From JBGTLA01 sp041744375 (lineage in GTDB: Bacteria; Actinomycetota; Acidimicrobiia; Spongiisociales; ZC4RG35): 35,760 bases of DNA. Shown piece after piece: positions 23,222-29,930 of the stretch; the stretch's first letter is position 1; every line of letters begins with the position of its first letter. Both the position numbers and the translations under genes were made by a program. The notes beneath the pieces were generated by a model. The model was given only the letters and a program-made list of their open reading frames with translations, did not search any database and was not told where the DNA came from. The stretch is taken from assembly GCA_041744375.1 (NCBI GenBank), contig JBGTLA010000041.1, positions 1 to 35,760 on the forward strand, written 5' to 3'.

Positions 23222-23325
23222 GAGGGCGCGAAAATAGAGCTCGTGCGTCTTAGCCCCTTCCAGCGACAACGCCAGGTGTTGAGCAGAAATCGCAGCACGA
23301 TGGCTCACCTATTTGCGCGCCCTCT
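23221..23325 (+). ncRNA. 105-nt nested hairpin directly after the sigma factor gene
   Basis: AGAGGGCGCGAAAATAG (23221-23237) can pair with CTATTTGCGCGCCCTCT (23309-23325), 16 of 17 positions matching. Inside it TCGTGC (23241-23246) pairs with GCACGA (23295-23300) and AGC (23238-23240) with GCT (23303-23305). At the top CAACG (23267-23271) pairs with TGTTG (23277-23281). The nested helices have bulges only on the 3' side. No U-tract follows, so it is not a plain terminator. It could be an RNA processed from the sigma factor mRNA, the 5' part of the transporter leader, or a bulky terminator. I cannot match it to a known family. Confidence 0.45.
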
Positions 23326-23503
23326 GAAGGCCCAGGAGCACACGTTGGTCGGCCAACGCACCATTCTCCCGTGGCCCCCAGCAGAGTGCTCGCAGCACCG
23401 CTATGACGTTTTGAGCCTCGCAGCCCGGTGGCTAGCTTTCACGTTCGGTTGGGTACACCCCGGTGGCCGGTTCCACGGCCAGCCTTGTCCAAGGAGGCAA
23501 CAC
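23326..23503 (+). promoter_or_regulatory. Leader region of the amino acid transporter operon, with two hairpins
   Basis: This part of the 282-base gap holds CGTTGG-TCGG-CCAACG (23343-23358) and TGGCCG-N6-CGGCCA (23464-23481), two exact hairpins. It ends in AAGGAGG (23491-23497), 6 bases before the ATG, the strongest ribosome binding site in the window. The second hairpin stands 10 bases before it. No riboswitch family is recognised. The open frame through this stretch has no coding character and is taken as non-coding. Confidence 0.35.
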
Positions 23504-24451
23504 ATGACTACCTTGCGTAGAACCCTGGCCCTGATCGCAGTGGCCGGCCTCGTGCTCTCTGCCTGCGGAGGTGAAGCGGAGGCACCCGCCACCACCCCCG
23601 CACCCGCAGACACCACTCCCGTGACCGAGGCGCCGGCGCCCGAACCAGCAGAAACCGTCCCCGAACCCGAGGACACGACCCCAGAGGAACCGGTCGGCGA
23701 CCAATGCGGTCCCGACCACCCGGCGTTGTTCACCCCCGGCCAGCTCACGGTCGGAACGGGCGACCCCGTCTTCCCGCCCTGGATGCTCGACGACGACCCC
23801 TACGGCGGCGAGGGGTTCGAGAATGGCATGGTGTACGCCCTGGCCGAGGAGCTCGGCTTCGACTACGACGACGTGGTGTGGGTGGGACAGACCTTCGAGG
23901 AGGCGATCGCTCCCGGCGCCAAGCCCTACGACTTCGCCATCCAGCAGATCTCTGTCACGGAGGAACGACAGCAGATCGTCGATTTCTCGATGGTCTACTT
24001 CCAGCCCGACAAGGTGGTCGTGGCGCTGCCCGACAGTGCGGTGGTCGAGGCGACTACGTTCGCCGATCTCCAGGCTGCCGACTGGGGCGCCACCATTGGC
24101 ACCACCGACCTCGACTACATCGAGAACATCCTGGGTGTCACCGACGTCGCCGTGTTCGACGACCAGGCGGGCACCTTCCAGGCGCTCTTGGGGGGCCAGA
24201 TCGACGCCACCGTGGTGGCGCTTCCCACGGCTCTCTTCGCCACCGCCGTGCAGATCCCGGAAGCGGCCATCGTCGCCGTGCTGCCTCCTGACGAGAACGA
24301 CACGGGCCACGGCCTCCTCTTCCAGCAGGGCAACGAGCTCGTCGACTGCATCAACGAGGGCCTGGAAGCGATCATCGCCGCCGGTGTGATCGATGGACTG
24401 ATCGAGGAGTACCTGTTACCCGAGGAAGAGATCCCGTTCATAACCGGCTGA
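23504..24451 (+). CDS. Amino acid ABC transporter, substrate-binding lipoprotein
   Basis: This 315-residue extracellular lipoprotein of the polar amino acid (family 3) binding proteins delivers its ligand to the permease encoded next. Seen: signal and lipobox LVLSAC (Cys21), a long Pro/Thr/Glu linker to about 65, then LTVGTGDPVFPPWMLDDDPY, GFENGMVYALAEELGFDYDD, FDFAIQQISVTEERQQIVDF-like block (YDFAIQQISVTEERQQ) and the second-lobe GATIGTTDLDYIENIL. The ligand cannot be named; acidic or polar amino acids are usual. AAGGAGG 6 bases before the ATG fixes the start at 23504, although the frame is open upstream to 23243. The permease gene follows after 7 bases. Confidence 0.92.
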   Translation: MTTLRRTLALIAVAGLVLSACGGEAEAPATTPAPADTTPVTEAPAPEPAETVPEPEDTTPEEPVGDQCGPDHPALFTPGQLTVGTGDPVFPPWMLDDDPYGGEGFENGMVYALAEELGFDYDDVVWVGQTFEEAIAPGAKPYDFAIQQISVTEERQQIVDFSMVYFQPDKVVVALPDSAVVEATTFADLQAADWGATIGTTDLDYIENILGVTDVAVFDDQAGTFQALLGGQIDATVVALPTALFATAVQIPEAAIVAVLPPDENDTGHGLLFQQGNELVDCINEGLEAIIAAGVIDGLIEEYLLPEEEIPFITG

Positions 24452-24458
24452 GACGAAC

Positions 24459-25325
24459 GTGACCGACCATCGCGCCGCCGAGGGGCGGCGTGATGGCCCG
24501 CGCCCGCCCCGGAAAAGGACGCTGAGCCCGAGAGAGCGGTACCTCCCTTACGGAATCAGCGTCGTCACTACGGTGGTGGCGTTCGGGGCCGCCTACCTGT
24601 GGATCACCTCGGCCGAGTTCTGGCCGCAGGTCCGGCGGCAGTTCTTCGATTGGGATGCGGCGTGGGAGTCTCTTCCACAGGTCTGGGCCGGGTTCCTGGT
24701 CAACATGAGGGTGTGGGCGGTCTCGCTCGTCCTCATCGCCGTGTGGGCGCTGCTCCTGGCCGTGATGCGCTCGCTGACCGGCCCGTGGGCGGCGCCGCTG
24801 CGGGTGTTCTCCATCATCTACATCGACCTGCTGCGCGGCACACCATCGCTGCTGCTCGTCTTGCTGTTCGGCTTTGGGGTGCCGGCCCTGCAGCTCCCGG
24901 GGCTGCCGACCAGTCGCCTGTTTTGGGGCACAGTTGCCATGGTGCTCGGCTACTCGGCTTATGCGGCGGAGGTTTACCGCTCGGGCATGGAGGCGGTGCA
25001 CGACGGCCAGAGGGCGGCTGCCAAGGCCCTGGGCCTCACACAATGGCAGACCCTCAGACACGCCATCATCCCTCAAGCCATCCGTAACGTGGTACCCGCC
25101 CTCCTCAACCTCGCCGTGGCACTCCAGAAGGACGTGGCTCTGTTGAGCGTCATCGGAGTGCGCGAAGCGGTCCGCGAAGCGCAGATCTACACAGCACGGA
25201 CCTTCAACTGGTCGTCGATGATCGCGGCGACAATTCTCTTCTTACTCGCCACGATCCCGATGGCGCGTCTCACCGATTACGTGGCCCAGAGAGATCAAGA
25301 GCGACGTCTGCAGAGGACCTTGTGA
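24459..25325 (+). CDS. Amino acid ABC transporter permease
   Basis: This 288-residue inner-membrane permease of the HisM/GlnP type has an Arg-rich cytoplasmic start, then membrane helices at about 32-50, 76-100, 110-135, 150-165 and 245-262. The EAA loop that contacts the ATPase is AAAKALGLTQWQTLRHAIIP, followed by QAIRNVVPALLNLAVALQKD. IDLLRGTPSLLLVLLFGFG is the family block before it. The gene starts with GTG at 24459, 7 bases after the binding protein, and its TGA overlaps the ATPase start (GTGA). As only one permease gene is present, it probably forms a homodimer. Confidence 0.92.
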   Translation: MTDHRAAEGRRDGPRPPRKRTLSPRERYLPYGISVVTTVVAFGAAYLWITSAEFWPQVRRQFFDWDAAWESLPQVWAGFLVNMRVWAVSLVLIAVWALLLAVMRSLTGPWAAPLRVFSIIYIDLLRGTPSLLLVLLFGFGVPALQLPGLPTSRLFWGTVAMVLGYSAYAAEVYRSGMEAVHDGQRAAAKALGLTQWQTLRHAIIPQAIRNVVPALLNLAVALQKDVALLSVIGVREAVREAQIYTARTFNWSSMIAATILFLLATIPMARLTDYVAQRDQERRLQRTL

Positions 25326-26071
25326 CCACACCGAGACTCTCCATCGAGGATCTCACCAAGTACTACGGCGAGACCCTCGTGCTCGACGAGGTCTATCTAG
25401 ACGTCCGCGAGCACGAGGTCGTATGTCTCATCGGTGCGTCGGGCTCTGGCAAGTCGACGCTTTTGCGATGCATCAACCAGCTGGTTCCTTACGACTACGG
25501 CATCATCCGGCTCGACGGAGTAGACATCGAGGACCCCTCGTTCGGCCGCCATGGGCTCCGCAAGCGGATCGGGATCGTGTTCCAGGGTTTCAACCTCTTC
25601 CCGCACATCAACGTTCTCGACAACATCACACTCGCTCCCCGCAAAGTGCACGGCGTCGACCGCGCCGAAGCCGAGCAGCGCGCCCATGAACTGCTCGAGC
25701 TCCTCGGAATGGAGGCCTTCGCCCGTTCCTACCCCGAGCAGCTCTCGGGCGGCCAGCAACAACGGGTCGCCATAGTGAGGGCGATGGCCACCAACCCCGA
25801 TGTGCTCCTCCTCGACGAAATCACGGCAGCTCTCGACCCCGAGTTAATCGGCGGAGTGCTGGCGGTCATCAAGGACCTCAAGGCTCAAGGCATGACAATG
25901 GTGATCGTCACGCACGAGATGGGATTCGCCCGAGACGTGGGCGATCGCGTCTGCTTCCTCGAGGAAGGCAGGATCTTCGAAGAAGGCCCGCCAGCGAAAC
26001 TCCTCAACGATCCCGAGCACCCCCGCACCCGTCAGTTTCTCCAGCGCATCATCGAGGCAGGGCGGCTATGA
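25322..26071 (+). CDS. Amino acid ABC transporter ATP-binding protein
   Basis: This 249-residue cytoplasmic ATPase powers the transporter. Seen: Walker A GASGSGKST (38-46), Q-loop IVFQGFNLFPHINVLDNI, signature LSGGQQQR (141-148), Walker B VLLLDEITAALDPEL and the H-loop VTHEMGFARDVGDRV. The LFPHxxVLxN and THEMGFAR blocks are typical of GlnQ/HisP-type polar amino acid importers. The Walker B region reads DEITAALD where most have DEPTSALD; the catalytic Glu is intact. GTG at 25322 overlaps the permease stop. A gap of 67 bases separates it from the next gene, which has its own promoter. Confidence 0.93.
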   Translation: MTTPRLSIEDLTKYYGETLVLDEVYLDVREHEVVCLIGASGSGKSTLLRCINQLVPYDYGIIRLDGVDIEDPSFGRHGLRKRIGIVFQGFNLFPHINVLDNITLAPRKVHGVDRAEAEQRAHELLELLGMEAFARSYPEQLSGGQQQRVAIVRAMATNPDVLLLDEITAALDPELIGGVLAVIKDLKAQGMTMVIVTHEMGFARDVGDRVCFLEEGRIFEEGPPAKLLNDPEHPRTRQFLQRIIEAGRL

Positions 26072-26126
26072 CAGGCCAGCCGCCGACACGCAACCGAGGA
26101 TGCACGAGGCTGGAGCCCCTAGCCGA

Positions 26127-26132
26127 TATGCT
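26127..26132 (+). promoter_or_regulatory. Leaderless-type -10 box of the small membrane protein gene
   Basis: TATGCT ends 6 bases before the ATG at 26139, so transcription should begin at the start codon. No Shine-Dalgarno sequence is present. It shows that the gene can be expressed apart from the transporter operon. Confidence 0.5.
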
Positions 26133-26138
26133 GTCGGC

Positions 26139-26405
26139 ATGCTCGACGACCCCAATGTCTCGGCCCTGCTCCTGATAGGGGCGACGGGAGCCGTGGTTGG
26201 TCTGGTGGGCGGCGTCCTCGCCGGGGCTCGTCGCCTCACCGGAACGATGCTCATGGGCGTCATCGGAGCTGTGGCGGCCGCCGCCATCGCCCGAATCGCC
26301 GGGGCTCCACCCATCTACGGCGTGGGGATCGGGTACTCGTTCGTGTGGGGGGCCCTAGGAGCGATCGTCCTCTCGTATGTGGTGGGACGCAGCGATCGTC
26401 GCTGA
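26139..26405 (+). CDS. GlsB/YeaQ/YmgE-like small membrane protein
   Basis: This 88-residue protein is almost entirely membrane helices: about 9-27 (LLLIGATGAVVGLVGGVLAG), 34-50 and 60-82. Glycine-rich helices with AGARRLTGT between the first two match the transglycosylase-associated (GlsB/YeaQ) family of stress-induced inner-membrane proteins, whose function is unsettled. The match is by pattern and size and I am not certain of it. The ATG at 26139 is preferred to an in-frame ATG at 26100 because a TATGCT box stands 6 bases before it. Confidence 0.75.
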   Translation: MLDDPNVSALLLIGATGAVVGLVGGVLAGARRLTGTMLMGVIGAVAAAAIARIAGAPPIYGVGIGYSFVWGALGAIVLSYVVGRSDRR

Positions 26406-26457
26406 CCGCAGTCGCCGCCCAGCCTCTCGACCACCGGGATGCGACAACGGCTACCCA

Positions 26458-26484
26458 GAGCGCTAATGGACATAGAGCGCGCTC
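26458..26484. terminator. Hairpin between convergent genes, possible terminator
   Basis: GAGCGC (26458-26463) pairs with GCGCTC (26479-26484) across a 15-base loop, in the 89-base gap between two convergent genes. No T-tract follows on either strand. Nothing else is visible in the gap. Confidence 0.3.
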
Positions 26485-26494
26485 CTCATCACCC

Positions 26495-28231
26495 TCAGAA
26501 CAAGGCGCCCATGATCCAGCGACGGGAGTCGGCGGGGTCGATCACATCGTCGATTTCGAAGTGAGAGGCAACGTTCACACCTTTGCCGATGCGGAGCATC
26601 TCCTCCACGCGACGTTCCAGCTCCGCCTCTCGTTGGAGGGGATCCTCGATCTCCTCCAACTCCCGCTTGAACCCGAGTTTCACCGCACCTTCCAACCCCA
26701 TCGGCCCGAACTCGGAGGTGGGCCAGCCGACGATGAACCTTCCCTCATGGAATCCCCCTGCGGCCATCGCCATGGCACCCAGACCGTAGCCTCGCCGGGT
26801 GACGATCGTGCCGGTGGCCACGCCGAGACCGCCACTGATGCGAAACAGCGCTCCTGCCGACCGAACGAGACCTTCGGCTTCGGCGTGGGGGCCGACCATG
26901 AACCCGGGAGTGTCGCACAAGAACAGGATGGGAATGCCCCACCGATCGCACAGGAGCAGGTGACGCCCGATCGACGTGGCTGCCTCGTGGTCGATGGCTC
27001 CGGCGAGGTGGTTGGGGTCGTTGGCCACGATTCCCACCGCCTGGCCCTCGACACGACCAAACCCGGTGATCGATGCCCGCCCGTACTCGGGGCGCACCTC
27101 CAGGAAGGTGCCAGAATCGACGAGCTTTCTGATGATGCCACGCATGTCATAGGTCCGCCTGCGATTGGCAGGGACCAAGGACCTGAGATCGGCCGGATCA
27201 GACAGATCCCCGGGAGCCACATGACCTCGTGTCAACCCGAGGAGCGTCCGGGTCACGGCCACCACCTCGGCATCGTCCTTTACAGGCACGTCGATGACTC
27301 CGTTGCTGCCCTGGACCGAGGCGGGTCCGACCTCCTCCGGAGCGAAGACACCCAACCCTCCCCCCTCGATCATGGCGGGCCCACCCATTCCCAGGTTGGA
27401 GTCCCCGGTGGCGACGATGATGTCGCATTGACCCAACAACGCCGCATTGCCGGCGAAGCAGTACCCGGTGTTGATGCCGATGGTGGGTCCGGGGACCTCG
27501 GCCAGCAGCCGAAAGGCGGGGACTTCGAGAAGCGACACTCCATGCCAGTCGACGTCGCCGGGACGACCGCCACCGCCTTCGGCGAAGAGCACCACCGGCA
27601 GTCCGGTGTCGGCGGCGAGCTTGAAGAGCCGGTCCTTCTTACGATGATTCTGGAATCCTTGGGTACCGGCCAGCACGGTGTAGTCGTAAGAGACGACGAT
27701 GGCTCGATCGTCACCTTTGGTTCCGGTCTCGATTCGGCCGACGCCGGCGATCATCCCGTCGGCGGGCGTATGCCGAATCAAATCCTCGATATCCCGCCGA
27801 CGCCGCTGGGCGGCAATCGCCAGCGGGCCGTACTCGAGAAACTCCGAACAGAGGTCGGCGAGGTTCTCGCGGGCAGTGCGGCGCCCCCGCTGATGGCGCG
27901 CACCAACGGCCGCCGGCCGGGCCTCGTCCAGCCCGATGGCGTGACGAGCCCGGACTTCGTCGAGTGCCGACATGTCCCCGTCGCCGTGGCCGAAGTCAGT
28001 CCTTTCGTGGATCTGCTCGCCGGGGGCAATGATTGCCAACCTGTCGCCGGCCTCGACAACGTCGCCCACTGTCACAGACAGCGACGCCACGGTGCCATCT
28101 ACTCCGGCAGGCACGGGGTGCTCCATCTTCATGACCTCGAGAACGGCCACGGCCTCGAAGGCCCCCACCGGCGAGCCAACCTCCACCGGCACCGCGGCGA
28201 TTCGAGCAGCGACCGGGGCAACGACTTCCAC
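26495..28231 (-). CDS. Fused biotinyl domain and acyl-CoA carboxyltransferase
   Basis: This 578-residue protein joins a biotin carrier domain (about 1-72) to an acyl-CoA carboxyltransferase (about 85-578). Seen: AVLEVMKMEHPV with the biotinyl Lys35, then ARENLADLCSEFLEYG, VLAGTQGFQNHRKKDRLFKL, GPTIGINTGYCFAGNAALLG, PILFLCDTPGFMVGPHAEAE and GYGLGAMAMAAGG, all from the AccD/PccB-like family. Known: in most actinobacteria the biotinyl domain is fused to biotin carboxylase (AccA3), not to the carboxyltransferase. No biotin carboxylase is encoded in this window, so it must come from elsewhere. The substrate is unknown. GTG at 28231 has TAGCAT 6 bases upstream (leaderless) and gives the natural biotinyl-domain start MEVVAPVAARIA. 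Confidence 0.9.
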   Translation of the reverse strand: MEVVAPVAARIAAVPVEVGSPVGAFEAVAVLEVMKMEHPVPAGVDGTVASLSVTVGDVVEAGDRLAIIAPGEQIHERTDFGHGDGDMSALDEVRARHAIGLDEARPAAVGARHQRGRRTARENLADLCSEFLEYGPLAIAAQRRRRDIEDLIRHTPADGMIAGVGRIETGTKGDDRAIVVSYDYTVLAGTQGFQNHRKKDRLFKLAADTGLPVVLFAEGGGGRPGDVDWHGVSLLEVPAFRLLAEVPGPTIGINTGYCFAGNAALLGQCDIIVATGDSNLGMGGPAMIEGGGLGVFAPEEVGPASVQGSNGVIDVPVKDDAEVVAVTRTLLGLTRGHVAPGDLSDPADLRSLVPANRRRTYDMRGIIRKLVDSGTFLEVRPEYGRASITGFGRVEGQAVGIVANDPNHLAGAIDHEAATSIGRHLLLCDRWGIPILFLCDTPGFMVGPHAEAEGLVRSAGALFRISGGLGVATGTIVTRRGYGLGAMAMAAGGFHEGRFIVGWPTSEFGPMGLEGAVKLGFKRELEEIEDPLQREAELERRVEEMLRIGKGVNVASHFEIDDVIDPADSRRWIMGALF

Positions 28232-28237
28232 CCGGCG

Positions 28238-28243
28238 ATGCTA
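28238..28243 (-). promoter_or_regulatory. Leaderless-type -10 box of the biotinyl-carboxyltransferase gene
   Basis: TAGCAT on the minus strand ends 6 bases before the GTG at 28231. It lies in the 54-base gap after sufB, so the gene does not depend on sufB transcription. Confidence 0.45.
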
Positions 28244-28285
28244 GGACGGTGCTGATTGACAATGGAAGCCCGGCCGCAGGCGGGA

Positions 28286-29698
28286 TCAGCCGACGGCGCC
28301 GGCCTCGACCATGTTCAACTCGATGAGGCGGTTCATCTCCACGGCGTATTCCATCGGAAGCTCCTTGACGATGGGCTCGATGAAACCGGCCACGATCATC
28401 GAGGTCGCCTCGTCCTCGGTCAAGCCGCGACTCATGAGGTAGAAGAGCTGCTCCTCTCCCACTTTCGACACCGTGGCCTCATGGCCGATCTGGGCGTCGT
28501 TCTCCTCGATCTCCATGTAGGGGTAGGTGTCCGAACGGGAGCGTTCATCGAGGATGAGAGCATCACAACGGACGAAGCTCTTGGAGCGTTCGGCACCGGG
28601 TTCAACCCGGACCAGACCCCGATACCCCGCCCGACCGCCACTCTTGCAGATCGACTTGGAGACGATCGTGGAAGTGGTATCTGGAGCAACATGGACGATC
28701 TTGGCGCCGGCGTCCTGATGCTGGCCCTCCCCGGCGAACGCAATCGAGAGCACCTCACCGTGCGCACCCGATTCCATCAAATAGACGGCCGGGTACTTCA
28801 TCGTAAGCCGAGAACCCAAGTTCCCGTCCACCCACTCCATGGTGGCGTTACGGTAGGCAGCCGCCCTCTTGGTCACCAGGTTGAAGACGTTGTCCGACCA
28901 GTTCTGGATGGTGGTGTATCGGCATCGCCCCCCCTCCTTGACGACGATCTCCACCACGGCGGAGTGAAGCGAGTCGGTGCTGAAAGTGGGTGCCGAGCAA
29001 CCTTCCACGTAATGGCAGTAGGCGCCCTCGTCCACGATGATCAGGGTCCTCTCGAATTGGCCCATGTTCTCCGAGTTGATCCGGAAGTAGGCCTGGAGCG
29101 GTTGATCGACATGGACCCCCGGGGGCACATAGATGAACGAGCCGCCCGACCACACGGCCGAGTTGAGGGCGGCGAACTTGTTGTCGCTGGGGGGGATGAT
29201 CGTCCCCATGTACTCCTTGACGATGTCGGGGTGCTCGCGGAGGGCGGTGTCCATGTCCATGAACAACACACCCAGCCCCTCAAGGTCGTCCCGGTTGCGG
29301 TGGTATACGACCTCTGACTCATATTGCGCGGTGACGCCGGCCAGGTACTTGCGCTCGGCCTCGGGGATGCCCAGCTTCTCGTACGTCTCCTTGATGGAGT
29401 CGGGGACCATGTCCCAATCCTTGTGCTGGCCCTCGGTCGGTTTGACGTAGTAGTAGATGTCGTCGAAGTCGATCGTGTCCAACAGGCCGCCCCCGCCCCA
29501 TTGGGGTATCGGTTTGCGCAGAAAGCGCTGGTAGGCCTTGAGGCGGAAGTCGAGCATCCACTCGGGCTCTCCCTTGATCTCAGACATCTGGCGGATGATC
29601 TCCTCGTTCAAGCCTTTTTGGGGCTTGAAGACGTAATCTTCCTCTGAGTCGTGCCATCCCAGCTTGTAGGCGCCGAGATCGATATCGACCGTCGCCAT
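28286..29698 (-). CDS. sufB: SufB, Fe-S scaffold subunit
   Basis: This 470-residue beta-helix protein is the central scaffold of the SUF system, where clusters form at the SufB-SufD interface. Seen: KLGWHDSEEDYVFKPQKGLN at the start, GVTAQYESEVVYH, SAVWSGGSFIYVPPGVHVDQ, YCHYVEGCSAPTFSTDSLH, EWVDGNLGSRLTMKYPAVYL, CKSGGRAGYRGLVRVEPGAE and ENDAQIGHEATVSKVGEEQL. All are strongly conserved SufB blocks and the length is normal. ATG at 29698 follows GAGGTG at good distance; TTG at 29704 is possible but less likely. It is separated by about 8 kb from the sufD operon and by 14 kb from sufCSU, which is unusual for actinobacteria. Confidence 0.95.
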   Translation of the reverse strand: MATVDIDLGAYKLGWHDSEEDYVFKPQKGLNEEIIRQMSEIKGEPEWMLDFRLKAYQRFLRKPIPQWGGGGLLDTIDFDDIYYYVKPTEGQHKDWDMVPDSIKETYEKLGIPEAERKYLAGVTAQYESEVVYHRNRDDLEGLGVLFMDMDTALREHPDIVKEYMGTIIPPSDNKFAALNSAVWSGGSFIYVPPGVHVDQPLQAYFRINSENMGQFERTLIIVDEGAYCHYVEGCSAPTFSTDSLHSAVVEIVVKEGGRCRYTTIQNWSDNVFNLVTKRAAAYRNATMEWVDGNLGSRLTMKYPAVYLMESGAHGEVLSIAFAGEGQHQDAGAKIVHVAPDTTSTIVSKSICKSGGRAGYRGLVRVEPGAERSKSFVRCDALILDERSRSDTYPYMEIEENDAQIGHEATVSKVGEEQLFYLMSRGLTEDEATSMIVAGFIEPIVKELPMEYAVEMNRLIELNMVEAGAVG

Positions 29699-29770
29699 GA
29701 CCAATCACCTCGTTATCCGAAATCAGACGGAATTTCTACCATCCCGATAGTGCAATGGTACTCGGGGAGG

Positions 29771-29861
29771 CGCCCTAAGGAAACGCGCGGATAGTCGGCC
29801 GGCCCAGCACCGTGGTAGCTCGGCTCCGGTTCCTGCCGCGGTCCCTATCCGCCTGTCCTCT
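29771..29861 (+). ncRNA. Repeated structured element, copy 1
   Basis: This copy of a roughly 90-nt element lies in the 232-base gap between sufB and gltB; its partner is at 34958-35053. Shared blocks include GGATAGTCGGCCGGCC (GGATAGACGGCCGGCC in copy 2), GGTAG-NN-CGGCTCCGGTTCCTGC and GTCCCT. Helix P1 pairs 29787-29794 (GCGGATAG) with 29845-29852. Helix P2 pairs ACCGTGG (29809-29815) with CCGCGGT (29836-29842), using one U-G pair on the plus strand. The strand is inferred from G-U pairs only. The function is unknown. Confidence 0.55.
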
Positions 29862-29867
29862 CACCCA

Positions 29868-29901
29868 AAGTGCCCCCCGCCGCAAGTACGTGGGTGCACT
29901 T
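29868..29901 (-). terminator. Dyad after gltB, weak terminator candidate
   Basis: AAGTGC (29868-29873) can pair with GCACTT (29896-29901); a smaller alternative hairpin uses AAGTAC at 29884-29889 with the same GCACTT. It lies 30 bases after the gltB stop. The loop is long and no T-tract is present, so the call is weak. Confidence 0.25.
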
Positions 29902-29930
29902 ACTTACGCCGAGGAGCACTAGGGGCAGTA

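Noticed and set aside
23221..23325. Signal recognition particle RNA or tmRNA
   Set aside because: The apical part lacks the SRP GGAAG-type loop and internal-loop bases, and there is no alanine tRNA-like end or tag frame.
23243..23503. N-terminal extension of the binding lipoprotein
   Set aside because: The frame is open, but the strong AAGGAGG box and signal peptide begin at 23504, and the extension overlaps the hairpin region.
26345..28255. 636-codon open frame on the plus strand
   Set aside because: It is antisense to the biotinyl-carboxyltransferase gene, which has clear family motifs. Long antisense frames are expected at this GC content.
29729..29756. Rrf2/SufR-like operator before sufB (CTATC-N5-GGTAG)
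   Set aside because: The dyad is only five bases per arm with a mismatch and matches no SufR consensus I know. No Rrf2 regulator gene is in the window.
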